In this document: piece by piece, positions 9,914 through 20,775 of the stretch
How positions within the stretch are numbered: position 1 is the first letter of the stretch
Layout of the letters: each line of letters opens with the position of its first letter
Assembly: GCF_025602895.1 (NCBI RefSeq)
Contig: NW_026516291.1
Location: 1 to 64,000, forward strand
Reading direction: 5' to 3'
Length of the DNA stretch: 64,000 bases
From: Polychytrium aggregatum
Lineage: Eukaryota > Chytridiomycota > Chytridiomycetes > Polychytriales
Made by a program: the position numbers and the translations under genes
Notes under the pieces: model-generated
Databases searched by the model: none
The model's input: the letters and a program-made list of their open reading frames with translations, nothing else
Told to the model about the DNA's origin: nothing

Positions 9914-11745
9914 TTACAAAAGTTCGCACTTGTTCTCCTGCTTCCTTTTGTTACCGCTGTTGGGGTTGCCGCCGGTCTTGCCGCCACCGCCCAGAGCAGC
10001 GCGGGTGGCGTGCAGGAAGACATCCTTAACACCCTCCTGTGTCAAGGCACTGCACTCCAGGTACTTGTAGGCGTTGATCTTTCTGGCAACCTCAGCACCC
10101 TGAAGAGTATCGATTCAAGGGCACAAATGCCGGTGCAGCAGATACAGCATAGGATTAGCACATACTGAACGGGGGGACACATTTGTTGGAGGCTGTGACT
10201 CGCAGTCGCGGTTTCCCATTCTGTAGGAAAGCAACAAAAGACGATCGCGAACAGGCGCAGACACGCGTATGGCATAGACAAACGAGGCGGCGGCTTTCCG
10301 ACCGGATGTGCTTTTGCATGTGCAGCACCACGCTGATTTGCTTGCCAGCCTCGCCGACGAAACAACGACCGGACAGCAGCAACGCACTCGAGACTCAATC
10401 ACAGATGCTGCCAAGAAGCAGCGATCTAACGCACCTTCTCGTAGGGGATGGGGGCCTGGTTGGACTTTCGGAGCTCCTCGATGACCTTGGGGTTGTTGCG
10501 GACGTCCTTCTTGCAGCCGACCAGGATGATGGGCAAACCAGGACAGAAATGGATAACTTCGGAGATCCACTGTAAAGGAGAGCGGGAACGTAGGGGAGGG
10601 GTCAGCCAAGCACGCAACCGCATCGGCAGCGGGTTGCCGATCTCCTCCTGGCAACGAGTGTTCCAGAGCTAACGTGACTCGCACAAACAGCAGCCAAAGA
10701 CCGGGTAGTGAAATGATGGAGCGATGCAAGCAAAGCACATAGCCCCCGACAGCTCGGGCCAGTATCATGTTTGCTTGCTCTTCGCGTTCGAAACCCGCTC
10801 TGTTCACGAAACGCCGGGGTTTCAGCAAACGGGTGTGTGTGCAAGTACCTTCTCGGTGACGTTATCGAGCGAGTCGGGCGAGTCGATGGAGAAGCAGATC
10901 AGGATGACGTGCGAGTCGGGGTACGACAGGGGGCGGAGACGGTCGTAGTCCTCCTGGCCGGCGGTATCCCAGAGAGCGAGCTCGACTCTCTTGCCGTCGA
11001 CTTCAACATCGGCAACGTAGTTTTCGAAGACGGTGGGGACGTAGACCTGGCCGAGTCGAAGGACCACATCAAGAATGTGGAGAAAGTTGAGAGAGCGAGA
11101 GGGCACGAGAGAGGCTTGGCGTTAGCGAGCATGCTCTCATTTTGGGAGAGGGGGGGGGCTTTGCTCAAGGGCGAGAGGACGTTCTTGGCGAAAACGACGA
11201 GACCCCCGCTGCCGTTGCCTCGGCCAGGGGAGAAAACTGGCTTGCTGGGCCAGCAGCAACAGCCGCCAGGAAGAACGCAGCAAGAAATGCAGGGCGCTGA
11301 CGGAGAGGATGAATGCACGTGGACCCAACGCAAGAACTGATAGATGCAATGAGAGCAGAAGGGAAGGCGATAGAAGCCCCAAAAGCACGGCCAGCCGACG
11401 ATCGTCGCTGCCTTTGGAAAACCATGAGAGACACCAGGGCGAGGAAGCAGATGGAAGGTTCACGAGATACTCAAGCGAATGGGGATGGGTAACTGCATGT
11501 GGATAAAGGAACGCATCGACAGAGAGCAAGATGGCTTCTTGGTCGGGCTTCCGGCGGCATGATGCCAGGAGAGCGACACCAAGGAGGCAAAAGGCAGCCA
11601 AAAGAGCCAAGCCTGAAAGCACAGCACCAGGGGGGGGATGGAAGCGTACCTCAGGGAAAACGTTTCTCGAATAGACAATCAGGAGGCAGGTCTTGCCACA
11701 GGCACCATCACCAACGATAACGAGTTTGCGGCGGATATCGGCCAT
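9914..11745 (-). CDS. RHO1: Rho1/RhoA-type small GTPase
   Basis: Four exons on the minus strand (11745-11650, 11046-10849, 10569-10435, 10099-9914), all phase 0, give 204 residues. The P-loop GDGACGKTC, switch [13 protein letters not shown], switch [24 protein letters not shown] (NKxD equivalent) and ECSAL guanine-specificity motifs are all present. The insert helix [20 protein letters not shown] and the RHO-type effector region match fungal Rho1 better than Cdc42 or Rac. The C-terminus has a Lys/Arg-rich stretch and ends CELL, a CaaX box whose terminal Leu predicts geranylgeranylation. Rho1 activates glucan synthase, Pkc1 and formins at sites of polar growth. Introns 1 and 3 are long; a 7-bp minisatellite lies in the upstream flank. 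Confidence 0.95.
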
Positions 11746-11947
11746 GGCGAAGAAGAGTCAGCAGATGCGGGGAAGAGGGGACGGGGGAGAGGAGGACGGA
11801 GCGACGGCGAAAAAAGGTGAAAACCGAAGGAGGGGCAAAGCCAGCCGGCGAAGACGGCGAGGGGCGAGGGGCGTGTGTGTGTGCGGGTGTGTGTGTGTGC
11901 GGGGGCGGCGCACAACGTCTGTGGGCATTGTTTGTTTGCGCGTGCAA

Positions 11948-12040
11948 GCTGTGGACTGTGGACTGTGGACTGTGGACTGTGGACTGTGGACTGTGGACTG
12001 TGGACTGTGGACTGTCGACTGTGGACTGTGGACTGTGGAT
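11948..12040. repeat. 7-bp minisatellite (TGTGGAC)n
   Basis: About thirteen near-perfect tandem copies of a 7-base unit TGTGGAC, with one variant unit (TGTCGAC), lie 200-300 bp upstream of the RHO1 start codon. Confidence 0.95.
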
Positions 12041-12761
12041 TGCCTCAGCGAGTGTGCTGTGTGTCGCACTGTGTCCGTCGCGTCGGAGCTGTGCCCTCTG
12101 TGCCCCGTCGTGCGTCTGCCGGGGCTGCGGTGATTGCAACTGCCGCTGTGTCGCTGCGGTTGTGTCTGTGGTGGCGGCGCTGCTGTATCCGCAAGCCGCG
12201 TTGCGCCGGTGGCAGCACACGGTCGCGCTGCGCCCGTTTCGGCAATGGCGGCGCTGCGATCAGGTGCAATGACCCAGGGTGCTTTGCTCGCCGTTGTTGT
12301 TAACGCGGACGTTGATGCGGATATTAAGGCGGATGTCAACGCAAACGGGACACGGGTGACTTGTGTGGGCTGTGAATCAGACGACTTTGATCGGCACGAA
12401 CCACGTCTTGCAGCGATACCCCTCTTTGCCCTGTGTCTTACTCCCCCATTCCAGGCATGTCTTCTGCTCTGACTTGCAGCGAATGCGCCGTGTTGTCCGA
12501 ATGAGACGATGTGCTCAATTGTTACTTCAACACGGTTGTTTACTTGTCCGCACCTATTCGCCAACTCGCCCATCTGCTTCGGTCACTCACTTGCTTCGAT
12601 CACCTATCCCTCGCCGAATCGAATCAGCCTGCCGTTTGAGAGCAGCTGCCGGCCAGGCACCGATCATCGTCTGCAGCACCACTTGCGTCCGAGAGTGGTA
12701 TCCAGCAGCAACAGCAACAATTATTCCATCCAAATCGCATCTCTGCCACATTCGCATCCAT

Positions 12762-12832
12762 CTCTTCTGCATCCATCTCTTCTGCATCTATCTCTTCTGC
12801 ATCCATCTCGTATCCATCTCGTATCCATCAAG
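12762..12832. repeat. 15-bp tandem repeat in promoter region
   Basis: Tandem units of CATCTCTTCTGCATC type, decaying to CATCTCGTATC at the 3' side, lie in the CT-rich divergent region. Confidence 0.85.
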
Positions 12833-13454
12833 GCCGCACCGCCGCCCATTCGCTCCTCCCTCCCTCCCACAAAGAGCCTGCCGTTGTGCTGCCTCGCACA
12901 GCGTGCCAGCCCCTGTTCACCTGCCTCGACTGCTCTGTCGATTGCTTTGCTCTGTGCTGTCGATTGCGCTGTCGCTGTGGACCGTTGTGCCAGCGCTCCC
13001 CGCCGCGCTCTGCTGTCTCGATCGCCCCGCAGCCCACATCGGTGTCGGCTTCAGTCTCTCTGCCTCGCCTCGCTTGCCCTTCGTCAGACTCGTCAACACC
13101 CGGCTCTCGGTGGTCCGTCTGTTCCCATCCTTTTTCTTTTCTCGCTTGCGCATTCCGTCTTCGCTGCTCCTCTTGCTCGCTGCTCCCCGAGCCCCGTGCG
13201 TCCCTTGGCTCCTGCCTGCCGTCTCCCTCTCGTTCTCCCAGACTACCGCCGTCTGGCGTTGATGAAGCCTGTGTCCTCCCACACGAGCTCGGTCAATCCC
13301 ACACCCACCACCGCATCCACCATCACCATCACCGCCATCACCATCGTCGCCCATCCCGCTCTACCCCGGGCTTGAGTCGCATCTGTAATTTATTGGCACC
13401 TTCGTCGCTTTCATTGTTGTTGGTGGTCTCGGGTTACTGCCTCTGCATCCTCCA

Positions 13455-13520
13455 CCCACACCCACACCCACACCCACCGCACACATCCACACCCACCGCA
13501 CACATCCACCCCACACATCC
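13455..13520. repeat. ACACCC/CACATCC simple repeat
   Basis: Short tandem CCACAC and CACACATCCA units lie about 200 bp before the PP2C start. Confidence 0.85.
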
Positions 13521-13713
13521 ACCTTGCCCCAGACTCCCACCAACACAGCGTCCATCTCACACTCGATCGTCCCGATTCTTCCTCTCTCTCCAATTCACCC
13601 CCCAATCCCTTCCCTCGCCCTGTCGTGCTGTTCTTTCGTGGCCCTCGCCCCGCCCGATTCACCATTTCTCTATCCACTTCTGCACACCTTGATCCTGCGC
13701 TCCCTCTCGATTC

Positions 13714-16404
13714 ATGCCACTGACAATCTCCTACTCGGCTTCCATGATTGATCCGCTTCAAGACTCATCGCTGCATCCTTCTGTCACCGCCAACTGCATC
13801 GGACCGCACTGTGCCAACATGAATCCCGATCAATCCTTTGTCGGCTCCCCGTCCAAGCAGCCCTCGGAATCGCTCAAGATCCATCGCTCGCTCATCCGCT
13901 TCGAGTCCATCCTTGACCTGAAAGAGGCTTCAAGCCTTCGCACGGCCAACACTCTGGAGGAGGAGCTTTCACCTGCTACAGCCGACGACTTTGCGTTCTT
14001 CACCACAGGTGGGTATGAGACCATGCCGGGTTGGCCCCATAATCATCGCTGGCTGCTGCATCGGTTTGTCTTTTCTCTGGGCCGTTTTGCGGCTGGTCCC
14101 CGTGCTCGCAGCTGTGTGATGTAAGCCGCTCTTGGATCTGTCAGGGACCCGCCCCAGATTCGTCCGGTGGCATCTGCATTTCCTCCTTTGGAATCCGCCT
14201 GGGGATCCGCCTGGGGATCCGCCTGGGTTTCTTCCTTGGGCTCGGCAAGCCGGACACTCTGCGCTGTGATTCCCCCGTGCGAGCCCGATTGAAGCGCTGC
14301 ACATTCCCTCCGATGTCTCTCCATCGCCGCCTCACCCCATCCACCTTCCCATGTTGACTACCATCACCGTCTCAATTGCGCTTTATATAACTAGCATTTG
14401 CATCGCATTAATCTCACACCTCCCCTGCCTTCTCCTTCTCCATCGCCATCCAATCCGCTCGTCGCACACTTCTCCACTCTGCCCTGTGCAGATATTCCGC
14501 TTCCTGCAAGTGCCAAGACCCCACCACTCGATCCGCTCCAGGCATTCTTTCCCTATGAGACCGAGCTGATAGACGTCTCGCAGCTTGGGTCCACAGCCAT
14601 CACCAGCCCGCATCTCTCGGCCCAACCCGCAAAGCCTATTCCCCAAGCACATGCCGTGAGCTGGTCGGTTGCTACTGAGCAGGGCTATCGAAACATCGGC
14701 ATCTACAACAGCTCTGTTTCGCCTCAACGCCAGCCCATCCATTCCGTCATGGAAGACATTCACTGGCCCACCTCGAACGAACACCCTACCATCTCTGTCG
14801 CCAACCCACTGCCCCAACCCAGCTTGACCTTTGACCCGCTCTTCCAGCCAGCGGGCTCGCAACCGTCCGCATCGAGCCGCACTCCGTCGCACTCTGGCTT
14901 GCCGCCGATGCCTCCCCTGCCTCAGTGTCCGTTTCCCTCGCGCACGTCTTCTCGGCAGTCCGTCGGGTTCTCGTCCTCGTCCTCGTCGTCTTCGTCGTCG
15001 GCCGCCTCTTCGTTCCGAGAACACTTCCAGGCTCAGCTCGCACCGCAAACCTCGCTATTTATCTTGGCTGACGGCCATGGCGGTGTCGATGCCGCTCGCT
15101 TCTTTGTATCCCGCGCTCGCGAGCTGGTGACCCAGCTGCTCCAGTCACAGCCCTGGAACTTTGAGCTGGCGTCGGACCGGACCTACTTCGAGTCTTGTGT
15201 CGGCACCATCTTCCAGTCTATGGACACCGAATTCTGCAAGACCAAGATCGAGGAGTATCGCAAGTGGATCGAACTGTACTCACCCGAACTCCCCAAGGAA
15301 ACCCGACCCATCGACGACGGATGCACCCTCGTTGTCAACGTCATCCACGGCGGTTGGCTGGTCAACTGCAACGTTGGCGACTCGCGGACCATCGTTATTA
15401 CTTCCTCACCGCAGAAGTCTGCCCGCACCGAGCCGTCGTTCCTGATGCCCAGCTTTCCCCAGCGCTTGCCGTCGCCGTCTCCCACCAACGCCTCGGGCTG
15501 GTCTCCGATCTTTGCCAGCGACGACCACAACATGACTCACCCAGAAAAGCTCTTCCACATCTACAAGAACGGCGGCGAGTTTGTGACCTCCGCGGGTGTC
15601 CTTCGCCAAGTTGAAATCATAGACCCTACGTCTGTATCGGCAACGGGCCAGCCCCAGCGCAGAATCTACACCGAGCTCAACGGCAGCCGCATCTACCGCC
15701 GACTAACACCCGAGATCCAGCGCGTCGGCGTCTCCAATCGCCGTACCCTCAACCTCACCGCCACCATGGGCGATTTGGTCTTTAAGGTCGAGCCCGCTGT
15801 GCTTTCCGTTCAGCCGGACGTCGACTTTGTCCGCCTCCAAAGCGACCAAGACTACGTCGTCATTGTTGCCACCGATGGCGTCTGGGACCACATGCGTGTC
15901 CAGGGCGAAGGCGGCAACCATGCCATTGCCGAGTACATTGGCTCCCGCATCAACTCCTGGAACGAGCTCAAGCAAAGGCACGCCGCGCAGTCAAGCATCG
16001 ACATCTCCCGCTTGCGCATGCGCTCGGGTGATGCACTTTCCCGTCCACCGGCCATCTCATCGGCCATCCCCAGCGTTATTCAGACGACGCTGTCCTCGCT
16101 CATCAATCCCCTGACGCCGACGCCGTCTCCCTCGCCGCCACCTTCGCCTTCACAGGGCCAAAGCGCAGATAACGTGCCCTCCAACCCCTCGTCCGTCAAG
16201 ACGTGGTGCAAGGTCGAGTCGCCCCTGCAAGAGCCAGAAGAACCCCTGCCTCCGCTGCCGCCGCTCCAGGAGCTTCTCTCTGAGCTGGCCCAGTCGCTGG
16301 TTTCGCGCGAGTCGGCCACCCACAACACCGGACTATTTATTTTGAGGCAGATCCGCTACGATGATGCGACCTCGTTCCTCATCCATTTGGGAGCCAACAA
16401 GTGA
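13714..16404 (+). CDS. PP2C-family (PPM) protein phosphatase
   Basis: Two exons (13714-14008, 14492-16404) join in phase to about 735 residues. The PPM metal-binding signatures are present in order: MED (in HSVMEDIHWP), ADGHGG, DGCTLVVNV, NVGDSR, ATDGVWDHM and a terminal RYDD, so all the acidic ligands I can identify are kept and the enzyme is probably active. Compared with standard PP2Cs (about 300-400 residues) it has a long Ser/Pro-rich N-terminal extension, a Ser run of about ten residues before the DGHGG motif, and a Pro/Ser-rich insert before the last motif. Likely a Mn/Mg-dependent Ser/Thr phosphatase; targets unknown. The ATG at 13714 is the first in frame after stops; in-frame ATGs 33 and 105 bases later could also be used. 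Intron 1 contains three GGGGATCCGCCT units near 14195-14230. Confidence 0.88.
14192..14228 (+). repeat. 12-bp tandem repeat in PP2C intron
   Basis: Three tandem copies of a GGATCCGCCTGG-type 12-mer lie inside the single PP2C intron. Confidence 0.9.
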
Positions 16405-17436
16405 TCCAGCAGCTTTGGCAGGCATGTCCAGGCTTGGTTCTGTGTTGATGACCGGGCATCCATGGACGCTCGAGCGATGATGATGGGACGCCATTCTATT
16501 GGTACTGGCCGGGTCAGCTCAATCCGACGAACGCGATTCTCGGCTCTGTCGGTTCTGACGGTTCTTTGCCGTTCATCCCTTTACTCCATCTCACTTGATT
16601 CCCGTTCCTCCCTCTATCTGTCTATTTGCACCCTTCCATCTTTCCGCTTGCTCCCGCGCTCGTCACTGTGTTTGCGTCTTCGCTTCATGTTGCTTCGAGT
16701 GCCGATTCCGCCGCCGCCAGCAGTACCACCTTTGATTGCCATAGCAATCCGGTGAATTGTGCCACCCCCTCCCTTGTCGGTTCATAAGCCGTGGTTTCAG
16801 AGTCACTCTCCAGCGCAAATCCTATCCCTGTTCTCCTTGCATTTACCATTCAATAACCCGCTTACCCGTCTGGTTCGCGCATGCTTCCCCTCGTCCAAGT
16901 CTAATGTATGTGCACGATACACTCGATTGCAATGATCCATTGTTGCCCCCCCCCCAACCATCTCCCCCTGGACTGCAGCACCAAGTGCTCTGGGGCTGTG
17001 GTGCGTGGAGGAGTACACCACCAGCGATGACTCCTCCAACTTGTCGATGGTTCTGTCGGAAATACACCGATACTGCGGCTCGTGCAAAGTGGAGGCTGCT
17101 GCTGGCGGCTTGACTTGATGCTCCCTGACGGGCAGCAACGAGTGTCTATCCTCTCGAGTCTGCCACCAAGCTGATGGGCATAGATGCGCACCGACTGCCC
17201 AGTTGCCGCCAAGACCCAATAATGATACTCTGGGGATAGGCCACCGTACGTGTCATTCTCAATGGCGGCCGTTTACAATATCCACTCAGCGAAGCAGGGG
17301 AGAATGGAGGCGCTTCGTTTCGAGGCGGATGGCCAATGTATTTTCTGGACACTGATGGCACCGCAGTGGCATGATCGGAACCCAGGGGTGCAATGCACCC
17401 AACCGATTGATAGTACCGCCCCCCCCCTCGGGATGC
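16405..17436. other. Convergent intergenic region, PP2C to TEX9
   Basis: About 1 kb with the 3' UTRs of both neighbours. C-run tracts (about 16946 and 17420) are present. No gene, RNA or repeat of note was recognised. Confidence 0.5.
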
Positions 17437-20053
17437 CTACTCATTCTCGAAGCTCATGGCTTTCATGAACTCGTCTTCAGTAAACTGCAGCATCCGAGCA
17501 GCTTCGATGTGGATCTAGCCGTGCGGACAAGTGGCAGCCGATGTGACAGGAGAGAACACACACCCACCCACCCATTCAATCCAGTGTCAGATAAGAACGA
17601 ATCCAGGTCTTGGGACCGGCAATGCCGGCCACGATCATGGTCATGAAAGTGAGGCAAAGAAACAACACAAGCAAGCACGGCACTTCATCGCTTGCTCATT
17701 CATGCGCCAGAATCCCACTCCCTCATCTCCCGATTGTACCTTTTGCTTTTTGAGCACATCGATCAGCCGCATCTGCTTCTTGAACGCCATCAAAATCTCG
17801 GCTTTTTGCTTCTCAAGCCGCTTGTTATCCACCAGTAGTCTGTCCGCCGTTTTCTTGGAGGCCTCGGCTTTGTCCTGGGCGCAACAATCGAATGGTTGGT
17901 CATAGTCAAGCCGGCGCATGGGGGAACGAGCACTAAAAGATCGTCTTTCCCTGTCTTATTTTCTCGCTTCGGAAAAGTCCACATGCCGGCATCGTACCTT
18001 GGAGTCCATGGTGGCTTTGGCTACGGTCTGCTTGAGCTTCTCAATGTCCTCCAGCGCGCGATTGAGTCTGTCGTTTCCCACGAAGCACCGCCCTGCACTG
18101 ATCAGGAACCTGCACTTCCGCTCCCAATCTCATCTCCTCAGCAGTACCATCGTCGGATTTGGCATTGAATCTGACACTGGGCTAAGCTTGAGCATCAGCT
18201 CTCACCGCCACTCCCACTCTCATCGCCACCCTCACTCGCTTCGGTTGTTTGGCCTCGTGTCTCACTGACCTCAAATCCTTGGCATTGACTTCGAGCTCTC
18301 GTTCCTTCTCTCTCTTGACCGCATTTTCGATTTCCTTGCGCGTCGTCGAGAGTTCCATCTCCAAGCTGTCGCAGTGTTTCTTTTGGGCGTCCCCGGCTTT
18401 CTTGAGCTTCTCGAGTTGCCCGGTCAGGCTGGAGATGCCCTTTTGATGCCTCACGTTCTCGCCGCTGAGGGCTGTGATCTCGGTTTGTTGGCTGGATATC
18501 GTCGAGTCCTGGCAGACGGCACATAGAGAAACAAGGAGGAATGAAAACAAAGATAATCAACGCCATTATCATACTTACGGACCTGCCCTGTGAAAATGAC
18601 ACCAACAGCACCAACAGCACCAACAGCACCAACAGCACCAACAGCACCAACAGCACCAACAGCACCAACAGCACCAACAGCACCAACAGCACCAACAGCA
18701 TCAACAGCACACTTGCCCTCACCTTCTCCGCATTTTCTTGAATGAGCTTGTTGATTTCCTGCTGCATCAGGCTGATTTTGGACTTGAGGATCCGCACAGA
18801 CGCAGATGTGATCCCATCGTTCTCGTCATCAATGTCCTCGGGTATTGTCGGCACCTCCAGGCGTGCTCTGGTACTGTTCCCCACCCGCCGGTAACGGTCA
18901 TCAGCAGTAGCAGCGCAGCACCGGAAGCAAGGTGTGCTCTGGTTCGAGGTAGCTACCAGCGCTGCTGTCCCACGATAGGTTGGTGGGCGAGAATGCACTC
19001 AAGGACTCTTGACCAAGCATCGCCACAGCATACTACATCACTTTGCATCGCGTGGACTTGCACCCCGCGCTCGCTTACGTCTTGGCCTTTGTCTTCAAAA
19101 GGCTCTGCTTTGATCCGACGCTCGGTCTGGACGCACCGGCCGTGGCTGGCGGTGAGTGTTTTTCCTGGCGTTGCTGGTGAGAGCCCGCCCATCAGTCGAG
19201 AATCTGCTGCAACTCCTCGGTTGCCTGACAAACCGCAATCGCGAGATGCACTCACGATAGGGGGCTCGGGCGCATCGACATCCCACATAGATGTGCTGAC
19301 CGGTCTGTGGGTTGCATCGGTGGATTGCTTTTGTCAGTGCTGTAAGTAAATTGGCACTCATTCGCTCGTTCACACCAGATCAAGCCCTCATCAACTTGGC
19401 CAGGGCAGCACGACATCGCTCTGTATGTCTGTCTGTATGTTTGTATGACTGGACACTGACCCAGTCGAGTCCTCGGCGGCCTTGCTGAGCATGGGTGTTC
19501 CTGCGGTCAAGGGTGCTTCGAGAATCTCTCGGCCCTCCCTCTGCCCGAGACGATGGATTGCGCAAGTAGAGGTGATTAGTGTTTCCCACCAAGCCTCATG
19601 AGCCGACACAGGAGCGCCTCCTCCCAGCGCAGCGTTGGTGTGTCGCTTTCTCGCTACGAGAGTCTCCGGGTGGATGTTGCTTCGCTCCTGGCTGTGGCTC
19701 CTTCGCCATTTGACGTCTATGACCCGCTTGCATCGGATCCCAGCAACGCAAGACCCCCACCACAACGGCTTCGGCATTCTTGACGACTTTGTGGGTCTCC
19801 ATCTGGATCTTCTTGTTGCGTTCACTGGATCCGACCATGATTCCCAACCCAACCCCCACACACAGACAAACCAGATGACCAGGCCGGGGGAAAGCGGGAA
19901 CGAAAGCGGTGAGTCCGATCCAAGGAATATGCATACGCGCTCCCATTAATGGAAAGCAGCATGAGGGAGGGAACCGAGCGTCAAGTGGCAATTCGTCCGC
20001 CAGACGTACAGGTACTTGCGCTCTCGCTCGAGGAGCTCCTTGCTGATTGCCAT
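17437..20053 (-). CDS. TEX9: TEX9-like coiled-coil protein (flagellum/centriole associated)
   Basis: The 3' exons are well supported: 18867-18723, 18508-18270, 18109-17998, 17874-17740 and 17514-17437. They encode a long coiled coil ending in RLNRALEDIEKLK, NKRLEKQKAE, FKKQMRLIDVLKKQK and IEAARMLQFTEDEFMKAM, which matches the conserved C-terminus of TEX9. Likely 5' exons are 20053-20010 (starts MAISKELLERERKY), 19824-19761, 19540-19461 and one ending at 19079; the boundaries of the last are uncertain. TEX9 is found in flagellated eukaryotes and is linked to centriolar satellites and cilia, so it supports a zoosporic organism. The intron before 18508 is filled by a 9-bp minisatellite. The TEX9 identity is confident; the exact N-terminal structure is not. 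Confidence 0.82.
18600..18712. repeat. 9-bp minisatellite (CACCAACAG)n in TEX9 intron
   Basis: About twelve tandem units of CACCAACAG lie entirely within an intron. The unit length is divisible by three, so it reads as an open Asn-Ser-Thr frame on the plus strand, but the splice phases show that it is removed. Confidence 0.95.
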
Positions 20054-20757
20054 GGGTTCGACTGGATAACCGCCCGGATGCCCCATGAAAACGGGTCAGT
20101 CGGAACTGAAGAAAGCATCGCGTCGGTCTGGCTCTGTCTCGGCGGGAGTAAATCGATCGATCATGCTACCTTCATCGTGCTCCTCGGGTTTGTCAGAGTT
20201 GTGGGCGCGGTTCGCAAACGTGTCGATTCCGTCTGCTGGATCAATGTCGGACGTATGCGTCTCCATTCTTGTCGGGGATGTGGGGCGCAGCGTGGGTTCG
20301 TCAAGTCAGATCCCGGTGGTAGAACATCGTGGCTGGTCCTTGCTGGAATGGCCCTGAACCCACGAGCCCATGCGACTTTGGCGCGCTGAGTCGCCTGTGC
20401 ATTTCCCGCCTCGCCTCTTGGCGGCCGGTGGTCTTCCTCTCGTCTCCCCGAGAATGGCGCAAGTCAACCCGTACCCATTCAAAGTATGTTCAAACAGGCC
20501 TAGGACAGCTCTGGTTCGTTCGGCGCGACTCATGCTCCTCCTCGAACTCCACCTCTCGCCCGCTGACTGTGGACGCCGTGTGAATTGGTTCGGGTTGTAT
20601 TGCGTCCATTGGAGCACGCTCTGCGCTTTTGACTTTGCCTGGGCAGCTCAAGTGGCTCCTGCTTCCACCGATGCAATCATCATTCCAGATGAAGGAGCAA
20701 GACTCACAAAGGCATCTAGCTGTCCGAGTCTGGCTGTCCGAGTCTAGCTGTCCGAGT
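20054..20757. other. Intergenic, TEX9 5' flank to SSRP1 3' end
   Basis: About 700 bp containing the TEX9 promoter and the SSRP1 3' UTR. Overlapping chance frames of up to about 125 codons were rejected. No other element was recognised apart from the short repeat at the SSRP1 stop codon. Confidence 0.5.
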
Positions 20758-20775
20758 CTAGCTGTCCGAGTCGCT
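20712..20775. repeat. 14-bp repeat spanning the SSRP1 stop codon
   Basis: Three to four units of TAGCTGTCCGAGTC run from the last SDSDS codons of SSRP1 through the stop and into the 3' UTR. The unit is not a multiple of three, so copies past the stop are out of frame. Confidence 0.85.

Larger units (their letters stand above)
11746..13713. other. Divergent intergenic region RHO1/PP2C
   Basis: About 2 kb holding the promoters and leaders of both neighbours. It is rich in CT/GA tracts and tandem repeats (7-mer at 11948-12040, CATCTCTTCTG-type 15-mer about 12762-12832, ACACCC repeats about 13455-13520). Long open frames up to 299 codons exist in several phases but consist of low-complexity Ser/Pro/Leu/His sequence and were not called as genes. 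A short upstream ORF begins at 13262. Confidence 0.55.

Noticed and set aside
9914-11745. Assignment as Cdc42 or Rac
   Set aside because: The GCKKD motif context, ATRAAL helix and [17 protein letters not shown] block fit Rho1; Cdc42 and Rac use TKxD-type and TVFDNYAV-type sequence.
11758-12573. 271-codon minus-strand frame
   Set aside because: Much of it is translation of the 7-bp minisatellite and flanking simple sequence.
12363-13375. Two long plus-strand frames (288 and 299 codons) before the PP2C gene
   Set aside because: They are Ser/Pro/Leu/His low-complexity translations of CT-rich tandem repeats in a divergent promoter region.
19949-20389. 146-codon plus-strand frame over the TEX9 5' exon
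   Set aside because: Antisense shadow of the TEX9 first exon and promoter, with no domain.
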